Shown: positions 34,903-43,893 of the stretch, in pieces
How positions within the stretch are numbered: the first letter of the stretch is position 1
Layout: the number at the start of each line of letters is the position of its first letter
Source of the DNA: Peribacillus sp. Bi96
Lineage (GTDB): Bacteria; Bacillota; Bacilli; Bacillales; DSM-1321
Assembly: GCF_918698115.1 (NCBI RefSeq)
Contig: NZ_CAKKLV010000018.1
Coordinates: 1 to 64,000 of the forward strand
Length of the DNA stretch: 64,000 nt
Direction: 5' to 3'
Program-made: the position numbers and the translations under genes
The notes under the pieces: generated by a model
The model's database searches: none
Seen by the model: only the letters and a program-made list of their open reading frames with translations
What the model was told of the DNA's origin: nothing

Positions 34903-34998
34903 TTAGTGATATCCGTTTTTACCGTTTGCTGAACCTGATGTTTTATGGTTCGAACCTTTTTTTCCTTTTTGCTTTGTGCTGCCATCCTTTTTACTCAT
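34903..34998 (-). CDS. 31-residue basic protein
   Basis: MSKKDGSTKQKGKKGSNHKT, then SGSANGKNGYH, behind a strong GAGGAGG site nine bases before ATG. Lysine, glycine and asparagine make up most of it and it has no hydrophobic core. Tiny unstructured proteins of this kind are typical of spore formers (SASP-like or coat-related), but I cannot assign it. Confidence 0.55.
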   Translation of the reverse strand: MSKKDGSTKQKGKKGSNHKTSGSANGKNGYH

Positions 34999-35084
34999 GA
35001 AAGAACTCCTCCTCTATAAAAGTTGTCTTTTCAGAAATAGTATCTGCAGCAGGATCATACGCTATTACGGGAACTCCAGGAAGC

Positions 35085-35924
35085 TCATTCACATTCTGGA
35101 TTTTCCTTTTCACTTAAAAGGGCATTTATTTCCCCGCCCAATATAATGATGAGTCCCGATAAATAAAACCAAACCATTAATATGATTATCCCTCCAAGGC
35201 TTCCATATGTCGCGGAATAATTAGCAAATCTCTCCACATAAAATGAAAACAAAAAGGAAACGAGGCACCATCCTGTAGTTGCAAAGACAGAACCAGGCAG
35301 CACGGTTAGGCATTTCAGTTTTTTGTTGGGCGCTATCCAATAAAGAATCGTGAACACAATTAAAAATACAAGCGAACTAATCACCCAGCGCAGTCTATTC
35401 CAAATCGTTAGAAACTCATCGGATTGTCCAATTTCGGCAAATAGGAATATTCCAATCTGTTTTCCGAATACCGGAAGCAATAAAACGACAATAAAAACAA
35501 AAATCATCGCTAAAGTGAGAAGAATCGACATTCCCCGGGAAATAAAGAAAGTTCGACTTTCTTTTACACTATATGCATGGTTAAAAGCTTTAATGATTGC
35601 ATTCATTCCATTCGATGCAGACCAAATCGTTCCTATGACACCAATTGACAATAAAGTACCATTCGCCTCCATCACTTCCGATAGGTTAGCCTCAATGATT
35701 TTCATCGAATCTTCAGGTGCATATGTACGGACAGTATTTAATATATCTTCTTGGGAAAATGGCAGATAGGCCAATAAAGTGAACAAAAAAATTAGTAACG
35801 GAAACAGCGAAAGTAAGAAGAAATAGGCCAGCTGTGCAGCTAGTCCCGACACATCATCCATCTGTAACCGTTTTATGAAAGTTTTGAAGAATGAGCCTTT
35901 CAGCCATTCTTTTTTATTGGCCAT
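35085..35924 (-). CDS. yfkH: YihY/BrkB membrane protein (YfkH)
   Basis: 279 residues, six helices. Typical family motifs: QMDDVSGLAAQLAYFFLLSLFPL at the first helix, VIGTIWSASNGMNAIIKAFN, and the C-terminal NYSATYGSLGGIIILMVWFYLSG with GGEINA. Formerly thought to be ribonuclease BN; the function is unresolved. In B. subtilis yfkH lies in the same place. A second family member sits at 48354-49220. The YtxH gene upstream starts 17 bases before it, so the two probably form an operon. Confidence 0.88.
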   Translation of the reverse strand: MANKKEWLKGSFFKTFIKRLQMDDVSGLAAQLAYFFLLSLFPLLIFLFTLLAYLPFSQEDILNTVRTYAPEDSMKIIEANLSEVMEANGTLLSIGVIGTIWSASNGMNAIIKAFNHAYSVKESRTFFISRGMSILLTLAMIFVFIVVLLLPVFGKQIGIFLFAEIGQSDEFLTIWNRLRWVISSLVFLIVFTILYWIAPNKKLKCLTVLPGSVFATTGWCLVSFLFSFYVERFANYSATYGSLGGIIILMVWFYLSGLIIILGGEINALLSEKENPECE

Positions 35925-35940
35925 ACCTCCACCCCATTTT

Positions 35941-36342
35941 CTAATTTAAGGAAACACGTTCTTTCTGATCATCACTTGAAGACGATTCTTCCTGACCCTC
36001 TGAAGCAAAGACTTCCTTCGTCTCCATCACCACTTGCGCAACTTGCGATGGAATATCTTTCATCTCCTCTACCTTTTGGGAAATGAAGGATACATCATCG
36101 GTAATTTTTTCAACAGTGGAACGGACTTTTGATGATGTTTCACGTACTTGTGAAAGTACCCTATTGGGATTCTTTACTAATTCCTTCATATTACTCATGC
36201 AACCTTTGCTGTTTTCCAATAAAGACTCACGCGTGTTCTTATCAAAAAGGCTTACCGCGGCCCCTGCTAACGCCCCTAATAAAACTGCTTGCATAAATTT
36301 ACTTTTCTTGGCACAATTATATTCTTCTCGAATGTTGCTCAT
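35941..36342 (-). CDS. YtxH-domain protein
   Basis: 133 residues. The YtxH domain opens with FMQAVLLGALAGAAVSLFDKNTR, a glycine-rich single membrane helix followed by a basic motif; then a long helical part (VSQVRETSSKVRSTVEKITD-like) and a Ser/Asp-rich end. Such proteins are often general-stress controlled and membrane associated. By position it could be the counterpart of yfkI. Operon with yfkH. Confidence 0.75.
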   Translation of the reverse strand: MSNIREEYNCAKKSKFMQAVLLGALAGAAVSLFDKNTRESLLENSKGCMSNMKELVKNPNRVLSQVRETSSKVRSTVEKITDDVSFISQKVEEMKDIPSQVAQVVMETKEVFASEGQEESSSSDDQKERVSLN

Positions 36343-36573
36343 ATATTCTCCTCCTCTTCATATATTGGTTGATGGATAATGGTAGCTATCTCCATTATAC
36401 AATGGATTAAAAAGTTTTTTCCTATCTTTTCCCACTCTCTCTCACTTTAAAACGTGGAGACACCCTTGTGAATTGGAGCTCATGCTTCGTTTTCTACTTG
36501 AATATTCATTGACTTCTAGGGGTAATCATGCAAAGATGAAAATAATTTAGGAACGTATGAAAGGATGAGTGAA

Positions 36574-36798
36574 ATGGATTTAACACAAAACACTGCCGAA
36601 AGTGTCGAGTTTATGGTTGAAGCAATTAAGGATAAGTTAAAAGTGATGAACTTCGGTGCAATCAAATCCACCCATTTTGATATCGAAATGTACGAAGAAC
36701 TGCATGATATTTATAAAATGGTGATGAAAAAAACGAATTTCAGTGTCCGTGAAATGGAAGCTATCGCTGAAGAACTTGGAAGACTCCGTAATAAGTAA
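36574..36798 (+). CDS. yfkK: DUF1128 protein YfkK
   Basis: 74 residues from the ATG nine bases behind AAAGG; relatives begin MDL. It matches DUF1128: ESVEFMVEAIKDKLKVMNFGAI, EMYEELHDIYKMVMKKTNFS, MEAIAEELGRL. Small helical cytosolic protein with no known role. A terminator follows. Confidence 0.85.
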   Translation: MDLTQNTAESVEFMVEAIKDKLKVMNFGAIKSTHFDIEMYEELHDIYKMVMKKTNFSVREMEAIAEELGRLRNK

Positions 36799-36806
36799 CA
36801 TTCAGG

Positions 36807-36835
36807 TCCTCACATATTGGTGAGGATTTTTTCAT
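36807..36835 (+). terminator. Terminator after yfkK
   Basis: TCCTCAC-ATATTG-GTGAGGA followed by six T residues. Confidence 0.85.
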
Positions 36836-36901
36836 TTTTTTATAAAATCTGCTACATTTGTTATATAGATTATTGTTGAAAAACAGAAGGGAGTTGTTCG
36901 C

Positions 36902-38167
36902 ATGGTGGAAAGAAGAAAACCTATCAGTATCGCAGAAGCAGTGGAAAAAGTGATGAAACATCAACTAAAAGGACATGTGGAGCTGATTCCTCTTGACGAA
37001 AGCCAAGATCGTTTTTTGGCTCAGGATATAACAGCTACAAATGATGTTCCGCATTTTAACCGATCGCCATATGATGGATTTGCCCTAAAATCCAATGATA
37101 CCGTTGAAGGGTCCTTAAATAATCCACTAGAGTTCGAAGTGGTTGAAGAGCTTGCCGCGGGTATGGTATCAACTATTCCCGTACAACAAAACCAAGTAGC
37201 AAGAATCATGACTGGCGCTCAGATGCCAGCTGAATGTGATGCCGTAATTATGCTCGAGCTCACAAAGGAGTTTGAAAAGGACGGAAGAAAATACATATCG
37301 TTTAAACGGTCCCTTAAGGAAGGGGAAAACGTTTCTTTTCAAGGTGAGGACGCAAAGAAAGGAGATATTCTCGTAAAAAAAGGCTCGGCGATCAATCCAG
37401 GGATCATCGGCTTGCTGGCAACATTCGGTTATGCTGAAGTGCCAGTTGCCACAAAGCCTGTCATCGGATTATTCGCTACGGGTTCGGAACTTCTTGATGT
37501 TAATGAACCATTGCAGCCCGGGAAGATCCGCAACAGCAATTCGCATGCCATCTCCGCCCAAATTCGAAGGGCTGGAGGAGAAGTCCGTTATTATGGAAAG
37601 CTTAAGGACGAATTTGAATTAAGCTACGAGGCCATTTCAACTGCCTTGGAGGAAGTCGATCTGCTCATTACAACAGGCGGCGTTTCCGTCGGTGATTTTG
37701 ACCTCCTCCCTGATATTTATAAAAAACTTGGAGCCGATGTCTTATTCAATAAAGTGGCCATGCGACCGGGAAGCGTGACGACTGTAGCGGTATATAATAA
37801 TAAATTTTTATTCGGTTTATCCGGTAATCCATCCGCCAGCTATGTCGGCTTTGAACTATTTGTAAGACCGATGATCCGAACTATGCTGTTTTCTGAAAAG
37901 CCCCATTTACGAAAAGAGAGGGCACAATTGGCAGAGGACTTCTTAAAGCCCAATCCATTCACACGTTTGCTGCGGACCCGGTTATTTTACGAATCCGGCC
38001 AGTTGAAGGTAATTCCTAGCGGTGTGGATAAATCCAATATTACAACAAGCTTGGCAGGTGCCAATTCACTAACCGTCTTACCTGGGGGGACCCGTGGTTT
38101 TCAAACGGGAGATATCGTGGACATCCTGCTACTTGATGACCAAGAAGGATGCAAATGGTCTTGGTGA
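36902..38167 (+). CDS. moeA: Molybdopterin molybdenumtransferase MoeA
   Basis: 421 residues. MoeA inserts molybdate into adenylated molybdopterin. Seen in order: ISIAEAVEKVM (N-terminal), DVPHFNRSPYDGFAL, VARIMTGAQMPAECDAVIMLE (domain 1-2), IGLFATGSELLDVNEPL and IRNSNSHAI, TTGGVSVGDFDLLP, FGLSGNPSASYVGFEL, then the C-terminal beta-barrel. ATG behind AAGGGAG. It overlaps mobB by 13 bases. The cofactor product would serve the molybdopterin oxidoreductase at 59683-61734, among others. Confidence 0.93.
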   Translation: MVERRKPISIAEAVEKVMKHQLKGHVELIPLDESQDRFLAQDITATNDVPHFNRSPYDGFALKSNDTVEGSLNNPLEFEVVEELAAGMVSTIPVQQNQVARIMTGAQMPAECDAVIMLELTKEFEKDGRKYISFKRSLKEGENVSFQGEDAKKGDILVKKGSAINPGIIGLLATFGYAEVPVATKPVIGLFATGSELLDVNEPLQPGKIRNSNSHAISAQIRRAGGEVRYYGKLKDEFELSYEAISTALEEVDLLITTGGVSVGDFDLLPDIYKKLGADVLFNKVAMRPGSVTTVAVYNNKFLFGLSGNPSASYVGFELFVRPMIRTMLFSEKPHLRKERAQLAEDFLKPNPFTRLLRTRLFYESGQLKVIPSGVDKSNITTSLAGANSLTVLPGGTRGFQTGDIVDILLLDDQEGCKWSW

Positions 38168-38673
38168 AGAAGCCCTTTATTTTTCAGGTGGTTGGCTATC
38201 AAAATAGAGGAAAAACGACATTCATAACGAATATAATCGAAAAGCTTCGCGCAGTAAAAGTAGAGACAGCCGTTTTAAAGCACCATGGACATGGCGGAAA
38301 ACCAGATATCATAGGTATGAAGGATTCCCAAAAACACTTTCAGGCTGGGGCTGCCGCTTCACTTGTTGAAGGAGATGGAACAATAGAGTTGCTCGGCAAT
38401 TTCAAGACTGGAGCCCCTATTACTGAGCTCATTCAATTATTGGGTCTTTTTTCTCCCGATGTGATTTTAGTAGAAGGCTATAAGCAAGAGGATTTTCCTA
38501 AGGTCATTCTAATCAAAGAAGAAAGTGACCTCCTCTTATTGGAACGGCTTACGAATGTCAAAGCAGCGGTGGCTTGGTCAGAATGCCTGGAACGAACCAG
38601 AAATCATGCCTTAGTACCCGTCTTTCCTTTGAATTCTGATCAATTCTTTTCATGGCTTTTAGAACAAATATGA
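38155..38673 (+). CDS. mobB: Molybdopterin-guanine dinucleotide biosynthesis protein MobB
   Basis: 172 residues. GTP-binding P-loop VVGYQNRGKTTFITNIIEK, then AVLKHHGHGGKP, SLVEGDGT and DVILVEGYKQEDFPKV, all MobB hallmarks. It assists MobA in attaching GMP to the cofactor. The start is the ATG six bases behind AAGG; an ATG two codons earlier overlaps that site. It is translated from the moeA transcript with overlapping ends. Confidence 0.9.
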   Translation: MVLVKKPFIFQVVGYQNRGKTTFITNIIEKLRAVKVETAVLKHHGHGGKPDIIGMKDSQKHFQAGAAASLVEGDGTIELLGNFKTGAPITELIQLLGLFSPDVILVEGYKQEDFPKVILIKEESDLLLLERLTNVKAAVAWSECLERTRNHALVPVFPLNSDQFFSWLLEQI

Positions 38674-38684
38674 AGGAGGACACA

Positions 38685-38927
38685 ATGTTCATTCAATTTC
38701 CCTTAGAAAAACGACGCAAGATGATCGAACGTATCCAAGAGTATGTGTATCAGGAACACGGAAAGGAAATCGGTGAAATCGCTGCTGAAAATCACTTGCA
38801 GTTCATTTTCGAAAACATAGCTCCCTTTATTTATAACGAAGGTATAAAAGATGCTAAAAAAGTGATGGACGACAGATTAGGGAACATCGAAGAAGATTTA
38901 TATTCATTGGAACGACCGATTGATTAA
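38685..38927 (+). CDS. DUF2164 protein
   Basis: 80 residues from ATG behind AAGGAGG, starting before the moeA-mobB unit has a terminator, so co-transcribed. Sequence FPLEKRRKMIERIQEYVYQEH, then EIAAENHLQFIFENIAPFIYNEGIKDA fits DUF2164. Soluble helical protein, unknown function. Confidence 0.85.
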   Translation: MFIQFPLEKRRKMIERIQEYVYQEHGKEIGEIAAENHLQFIFENIAPFIYNEGIKDAKKVMDDRLGNIEEDLYSLERPID

Positions 38928-38930
38928 GAC

Positions 38931-38963
38931 AAAAAACAGCATCATACTTGATGCTGTTTTTTT
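38931..38963. terminator. Bidirectional terminator
   Basis: AAAAAACAGCATCA pairs with TGATGCTGTTTTTT around TACT. It closes the moeA-mobB-DUF2164 unit and the map gene. Confidence 0.9.
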
Positions 38964-38967
38964 CCAT

Positions 38968-39714
38968 TCATTGTTCGGTCAGAATAAGCGGACCGTTCTT
39001 TGTTATGGCAATCGTGTGCTCATATTGGGCCGAGTATTTCCCGTCTGCTGTGGAAGCCGTCCATCCATTTGCATCCCTACTGGCTTTATATGTTCCTACG
39101 TTGACCATGGGTTCGATTGTGAATACCATGCCCTCTTTAAGACGTGGACCTTTATTCGGCAGCCCATAATGCGGAACCTGCGGCTCTTCATGAATGACAT
39201 TACCTATGCCGTGTCCGATGAAATCACGAACGACCGAGAAGCCTTCCGCTTCGACATATGTTTGAATGGCATGACCAATATCACCAATCCGCTTGCCTTC
39301 CACACACACTTCAATCGCCTTATATAAAGATTCCTTCGTCACATGCACTAAATGTTCCGTTTCCTTTGAAACCTTACCGACCGTATACGTCCAGGCCGAG
39401 TCGGCTAGAGCCCCGTTGTTATTGACGACCATATCAATCGTTACGATATCTCCATTTTTCAAAGGTGTTTTTCGAGGGAAACCATGGCAGATTTCTTCGT
39501 TTATGCTTGCACATGTCGCATATTCATACCCTTTGTACCCTTTTTGTTCCGGCTTTGCCCCATGTTTTTTTAAGAATCCTTCGACAAATTCTTCTATTTC
39601 CCATGTTGTCACACCGGGAACAATCATTTTCGCAATCTCCCTATGACAAGCTGCCAAAATTTTACCTGATTCATGCATCGCTTGAATTTCACGTGCAGAT
39701 TTTAATACAATCAA
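38968..39714 (-). CDS. map: Methionine aminopeptidase, type I (YflG-like)
   Basis: 248 residues. The enzyme removes N-terminal methionine from new proteins. The metal ligands are visible in VTIDMVVNNNGALADSAWTY (two aspartates), FIGHGIGNVIHEEP (histidine), VFTIEPMVN (glutamate) and QYEHTIAITKNG (glutamate). I prefer TTG at 39714 as start, ten bases behind AAGGA; a GTG three codons earlier touches that site. By context it matches the second MetAP of B. subtilis, yflG, not the one in the ribosomal cluster. Confidence 0.9.
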   Translation of the reverse strand: MIVLKSAREIQAMHESGKILAACHREIAKMIVPGVTTWEIEEFVEGFLKKHGAKPEQKGYKGYEYATCASINEEICHGFPRKTPLKNGDIVTIDMVVNNNGALADSAWTYTVGKVSKETEHLVHVTKESLYKAIEVCVEGKRIGDIGHAIQTYVEAEGFSVVRDFIGHGIGNVIHEEPQVPHYGLPNKGPRLKEGMVFTIEPMVNVGTYKASRDANGWTASTADGKYSAQYEHTIAITKNGPLILTEQ

Positions 39715-39797
39715 TCGTGACACTTCCTTTTTTATTCGTCTCTCCTTTTATTTTACTGCAAAGCAGGAAGTATATGAATCCTTTACATCTTATAAAA

Positions 39798-39826
39798 TAA
39801 AAAATCCCGGCATCTGCCGGGATTCT
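39798..39826 (-). terminator. Terminator after yfkM
   Basis: AATCCCGGCA-TC-TGCCGGGATT with A/T runs on both sides. Confidence 0.85.
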
Positions 39827-39829
39827 TTA

Positions 39830-40345
39830 TTATTTCAATAAGTTAAGCGATTCCCGAGTAAATGCCGGTAAATCTTCTGGTGTCCTGCTTGTTACAAGTT
39901 GATTGCCGCAAACTACAACCTCTTTGTCCAAATATGTGGCACCCGCATACTCCATGTCCACTTTAATGGATGTATATCCTGTTGCATGACGTCCTTCAAG
40001 TGTTTTTGCCGTAATCAGTAACTGTGGCCCATGACAGATCGCGAATACAGGTTTTCTATCATCCATGAATGACTTCGCGAACTTTACGAAGCGTTCGTCT
40101 GCACGTAATTGGTCAGGCGAGAAACCGCCGGGGATGAATAATGCATCGAAATCCTCTGGCTTCACTGAATCGATGCTTTCATCAATCTTGACTTCCACTT
40201 CCCCTTGTTTCCCTTTAACCGTTTTCCCTTTTTCCATTTCAATCGTCGTTACCGTATGTCCGGCTTCTTCAAATGCCTTTGCCGGTTCACTGTACTCCGA
40301 GTCCTCAAACATATTCGTTACTACACATGCGATTTTTTTACTCAT
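39830..40345 (-). CDS. yfkM: DJ-1/PfpI family protein YfkM
   Basis: 171 residues. DJ-1/PfpI fold: KIACVVTNMFEDSEYSEPAKAF with the conserved glutamate, FDALFIPGGFSPDQLRAD, and the nucleophile elbow VFAICHGPQLLITA with the reactive cysteine next to histidine. Relatives are general stress proteins with deglycase or glyoxalase-type activity on methylglyoxal adducts. ATG behind GGAGATG. Single-gene unit. Confidence 0.9.
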   Translation of the reverse strand: MSKKIACVVTNMFEDSEYSEPAKAFEEAGHTVTTIEMEKGKTVKGKQGEVEVKIDESIDSVKPEDFDALFIPGGFSPDQLRADERFVKFAKSFMDDRKPVFAICHGPQLLITAKTLEGRHATGYTSIKVDMEYAGATYLDKEVVVCGNQLVTSRTPEDLPAFTRESLNLLK

Positions 40346-40563
40346 AAAAAATTCATCTCCTCAATTTTAGATCGAATGAACTTACTTTGTACTCTAGTTA
40401 TGTTCCCTTCTGCACACTAAATAAAACACAGAAATCATAATGCTCCCATATAATCCTCTTCGTTTACGCGATAAATCCCACTTCTATTCCCAATCATGGA
40501 TATCTTCCTGGATTAGATCAAAAAAAGATAAGGGGCCGCTTACCTCTTATCTTTTCCATGATA

Positions 40564-40839
40564 TCAATGTTTAGGATACTGCCCTACAACGTGTATGGTA
40601 TTGATGACTCTCTTGTTGATCCATCTCCGGTTTTCTTCCGTATTTAAACTTTCAAACACCCGCTTACGCCCTTCTTCCGTGGTTACATAGTAATTAGGCA
40701 GGTTATTCAAAGATAATGTGATGATGTCGTTTTTACATTTGCTGCACGAACAAAAAGTTTGGTATTCTACACCTGACATGAGAACCTGAACCCATGTCAC
40801 AACGATTTCTTCCATCACATTTGTATATTCTCTTTGCAT
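40564..40839 (-). CDS. comFB: ComFB-family protein
   Basis: 91 residues from ATG behind AAGGAG; the longer frame begins within the motB tail. It has the ComFB zinc-site cysteines FCSCSKCKNDIITLSLN and the preceding YTNVMEEIVVTWVQVLM, NLPNYYVT. In B. subtilis comFB lies in the comF competence operon; here it stands alone behind motAB, so a link to motility or a second-messenger role is possible. Recently the family was linked to cyclic di-nucleotide binding in some bacteria, but I cannot test that here. Confidence 0.8.
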   Translation of the reverse strand: MQREYTNVMEEIVVTWVQVLMSGVEYQTFCSCSKCKNDIITLSLNNLPNYYVTTEEGRKRVFESLNTEENRRWINKRVINTIHVVGQYPKH

Positions 40840-40855
40840 ATAGGCTCCTTCAAAA

Positions 40856-40890
40856 ACCAAAAACCTGTCCCTTCCAGACAGGTTTTCACT
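40856..40890 (-). terminator. Terminator after motB
   Basis: AAAACCTGTC and GGACAGGTTTT pair around a short loop on the minus strand. It lies at the motB stop and just before comFB. Confidence 0.8.
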
Positions 40891-41641
40891 CATTTATTGC
40901 TGTCCGTGGAACAATCAGGATTTCAACTCTCCGGTTTTTCGCTCTTCCTTTTTTCGTATCATTAGAAGCAACCGGCTTGAATTCCCCATGCCCCTTAGCG
41001 CTGAACATTTCAGGATCCAACTCTTTATTTTCGAGGAGAAGTTTCATGAAATTCACGGATCGCATCACGCTCAGATCCCAATTGGATTCGTACTGGTGAG
41101 TCTTAATAGGAACATTATCTGTATGTCCGCTTACAATAATGTTTCGGGGTAAGTCCATAACCAGTAAAGATGAAATTTCCTTAGCGATCTTTTTGTTTTC
41201 ACTTCTAACTTCCGCAATACCTGATTCAAACAGCACATTTTCCCGAATTGAAATCAACATACCTTCATCCGTTAGGTTCGTCCCCAATTTATCCGTTAAA
41301 TCATTCTTTTTGATATAGGCATTTACACGCTCCTGAACTTCTGCAAGCTCTTCTTCCTCGTTTTTCCCTAACTTCTTGAGATCTTCTGCCCCTGCCTTTT
41401 GTTCTGGTGATGTCGGCTCATTGCTGGGGGAATCACTTGGGAAATCCATAAATCCCGTTCCGCTCGTAAAAACCTGGTTAAATACATTCGACAACTGTTG
41501 GAACCTGACTGCATCAACCGAACTTGAAGCGAATAAGACGATGAAAAGTGCAAGAAGCAAGGTTAAGATATCTGCATAGGGAACCAGCCATGATTCATCA
41601 ATATGCTCTTCATGCCTTTGTTTCTTTTTCCGCCTAGCCAT
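40886..41641 (-). CDS. motB: Flagellar motor stator protein MotB
   Basis: 251 residues. N-terminal membrane helix with the proton-carrying aspartate, WLVPYADILTLLLALFIVLF; the plug segment and linker follow; the C-terminal OmpA/MotB peptidoglycan-binding domain has IIVSGHTDNVPI, NWDLSVMRSVNFM, SAKGHGEFKPVASN and NRRVEILI. It anchors the stator to the cell wall. The ATG overlaps the end of motA by eight bases. Closer to H+-type MotB than to Na+-type MotS by the flanks of the aspartate. Confidence 0.93.
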   Translation of the reverse strand: MARRKKKQRHEEHIDESWLVPYADILTLLLALFIVLFASSSVDAVRFQQLSNVFNQVFTSGTGFMDFPSDSPSNEPTSPEQKAGAEDLKKLGKNEEEELAEVQERVNAYIKKNDLTDKLGTNLTDEGMLISIRENVLFESGIAEVRSENKKIAKEISSLLVMDLPRNIIVSGHTDNVPIKTHQYESNWDLSVMRSVNFMKLLLENKELDPEMFSAKGHGEFKPVASNDTKKGRAKNRRVEILIVPRTAINE

Positions 41642-42425
41642 CTTCTCTCACATCGCCTTCTAACCACTTTTTGCGATCTCCAGCAGGCAAATAAGAGGTT
41701 AGTTTCTGTTCAATCGTTCTTGGTGCTTCCCCTTCAATGATCGATAAAATCCCTTCTATCATCATTTCTTTGATCCGGACTTCCTGCTGCGATTTCCGTT
41801 TTAGCTTATTAGCAAATGGATGCCATAACACATAGCCGGTGTAAATCCCCATCAAGGTTGCAACGAACGCGGCAGAAATGGCATGTCCCAATGCCTCCGT
41901 GTCAGCCATATTGCCCAATGCAGCGATCAACCCGATGACCGCACCCAATACTCCAAGTGTCGGTGCATATGTTCCAGCTTGACTGAATATCGCTGCCGCG
42001 CTTAAATGGCGTTCTTCCATCGCGTCTATTTCCTCTGCTAAAATATCACGAATATAATCTGCACTCTGACCTTCGACAGCAAGATTCAAGCCATTTTTCA
42101 AAAAGGTATTATCCACTTGATCGGAAATGCTTTCCAATGCCAGTAAGCCTTCTTTCCTGGCAATGACCGCCCATTCCGAAAAAGTTTTTATTAATTCTTC
42201 AGGCTTTGTCAATTTTTGTTCCAAGAATAAAATCTTGAATATTTTTGGCAGTCTTTTTAATTCTGACAAAGGGAAAGCCGTTACGACAGCAGCTATCGTC
42301 CCTACAATAATGATCAAAATAGCCGCCGGGTTAATCAACGCCGTAACACTAACGCCTTTCAACACCATTCCGACCAAGATGGCCACAATGCCAAGAACTA
42401 CGCCCAAAACTGATGTTATATCCAT
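41634..42425 (-). CDS. motA: Flagellar motor stator protein MotA
   Basis: 263 residues, four membrane helices. ATG at 42425 behind GGGTGAG, since relatives begin MDxTS. Features: VGMVLKGVSVTALINPAAIL, FKILFLEQKLTKPEELIKTF in the cytoplasmic loop with the charged residues that touch FliG, AGTYAPTLGVLGAVIGLIAAL and GIYTGYVLWHPFANKLK. It forms the stator channel with MotB. Two-gene operon. Confidence 0.93.
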   Translation of the reverse strand: MDITSVLGVVLGIVAILVGMVLKGVSVTALINPAAILIIIVGTIAAVVTAFPLSELKRLPKIFKILFLEQKLTKPEELIKTFSEWAVIARKEGLLALESISDQVDNTFLKNGLNLAVEGQSADYIRDILAEEIDAMEERHLSAAAIFSQAGTYAPTLGVLGAVIGLIAALGNMADTEALGHAISAAFVATLMGIYTGYVLWHPFANKLKRKSQQEVRIKEMMIEGILSIIEGEAPRTIEQKLTSYLPAGDRKKWLEGDVREDG

Positions 42426-42639
42426 AGTACTCACCCATTCATTTAAAGTCTCGTCTTCTCCTTATATCGGATGAAGTTTGGAAAAAATGAGGATTTTTTT
42501 ACTATTCCATTCTAAATTTCATTAAACGATCACAAAATCTACCTGCTTTACTCCTTGCAAAGATTCGATTCAACAGTATTTTTCAACAAGTCGGATAAAA
42601 TTTTCTTCGTGAATCGATTTTCAAGTCATTCCGTGAGTG

Positions 42640-42731
42640 ACTTGCGGCATAGCGCCTGAAATTTATTCTTTTACTCGTGAATTTAACGCTTTTACTCGTG
42701 AGTTTCAGTGTTTTACTCGTGAATTTCAATC
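42640..42731. repeat. Tandem array A: three units of 21 bp
   Basis: TTTTACTCGTGAATTT (third base before the end varies) begins at 42669, 42690 and 42711, exactly 21 bases apart. A weak fourth unit precedes it (TTCTTCGTGAATCGATT near 42603). It lies between the motA start and the end of an unrelated gene. Same period as arrays B and C but another sequence. Confidence 0.75.
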
Positions 42732-42792
42732 AGCTTTTGATGTTTATTTATTTGTTGTGATTTTTTCCATATTGAAACAAGGACAAAGCATG

Positions 42793-43893
42793 TCAGCTTT
42801 GTCCTTGTTCTTGTTTTCCCTGACTTCTTCCATCCAGCCATTTGATGATGGGGGATAGAAAAAATAAAATGAATAATATCCTGAATAAATGAAAGCTTGT
42901 GACTACGGATAAATCTACATGAACAGACATGGCTGTGACTGCCATTTCCGCCACGCCGCCTGGCGCCATGCTCAAAAACAGTTCGTTTGCCTGTAAAGAT
43001 AAGAGCGGCGCAAATTGTATCGACAGATAATAGCAAAATCCGATTAACAGGACATTACTGACGAATACCGCTCCGAACATCTTTCTGAAAAGTCGGGGGT
43101 TATCAATCTTCAGTGTGTAGCCTAAATGAGCGCCAATCAATAGTTGTGACAAGTTCAACCAAAAGTCAGGAATTTGCGGAGCACCCGGACCTCCTAAATT
43201 AAATAGAGCAGCCGCCATGAGGGGCCCTAGTAAAAAAGGCAGCGGGAAGTTCACCTTCTTTGTGATGAAGATGAATAATAGCAAGATTGCCAACATCATG
43301 AGGGCTAATTTCGCATCATACTCAAATAAGAAAAATGGCCGCTCCGATATGGCTGCAACTGCACCAGATTCGGCTGAAATGACATGTGTCACGAGCCAAG
43401 GAACAATGGATATTACCAGGATGACCCGAAGTGTTTGCATGAAACCTACAACCGTTTCATCACTATCCTTCATTTCCTCACTTAAAACCACCATCTGGGA
43501 AAGGCCTCCCGGAAAACTGCCAAGCATGGAAGTGCTGAAAGATAGATTCATTCTTTTCCCAACGAACCAGCCCGTCAACACCGTAAATAAAATGATTGCG
43601 ATAGTCGTAAAAAGCATAACCGGTAAATATTCAATCATCTCATGTAACGATTGTTTGGTGAATGAACTGCCCAGTTGTAAACCAAGGATGACCAATCCGG
43701 TGCTTCTAAAGGTTTTAGACCAAAACATATACTTCCCTAATTTTACTTTCGCAATCATCACCACAAATAATGGTCCGAGCATCCATGGTAAGTATATTCC
43801 AAGGCAATCAAACGCATATCCGCCTAAGAAAGCTAGAAAAGCTGTAAACATGACTCTAAAACTCTTACTCTCACTTAAATATGTACTCACCAC
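42793..43893 (-). CDS. AbrB-type (Gneg_AbrB_dup) membrane protein
   Basis: 366 residues, ten or so membrane helices in two similar halves, each with the characteristic LPWMLGPLF / FPLPFLLGPLM motif and a GGLSQM / PGGVAEMAV motif. The family is often labelled AbrB or ammonia monooxygenase, neither of which is right; it is a transporter-like fold of unknown substrate. Start uncertain by a few codons. A palindromic stretch (GCTTTGTCCTTG, CAAGGACAAAGC) lies near its 3' end at about 42779-42805 and may terminate it. Confidence 0.8.
   Translation of the reverse strand: MVSTYLSESKSFRVMFTAFLAFLGGYAFDCLGIYLPWMLGPLFVVMIAKVKLGKYMFWSKTFRSTGLVILGLQLGSSFTKQSLHEMIEYLPVMLFTTIAIILFTVLTGWFVGKRMNLSFSTSMLGSFPGGLSQMVVLSEEMKDSDETVVGFMQTLRVILVISIVPWLVTHVISAESGAVAAISERPFFLFEYDAKLALMMLAILLLFIFITKKVNFPLPFLLGPLMAAALFNLGGPGAPQIPDFWLNLSQLLIGAHLGYTLKIDNPRLFRKMFGAVFVSNVLLIGFCYYLSIQFAPLLSLQANELFLSMAPGGVAEMAVTAMSVHVDLSVVTSFHLFRILFILFFLSPIIKWLDGRSQGKQEQGQS

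Noticed and set aside
41634-42425. Sodium-type MotPS stator
   Set aside because: The residues around the stator aspartate and the length fit the proton-type MotAB of Bacillus better.
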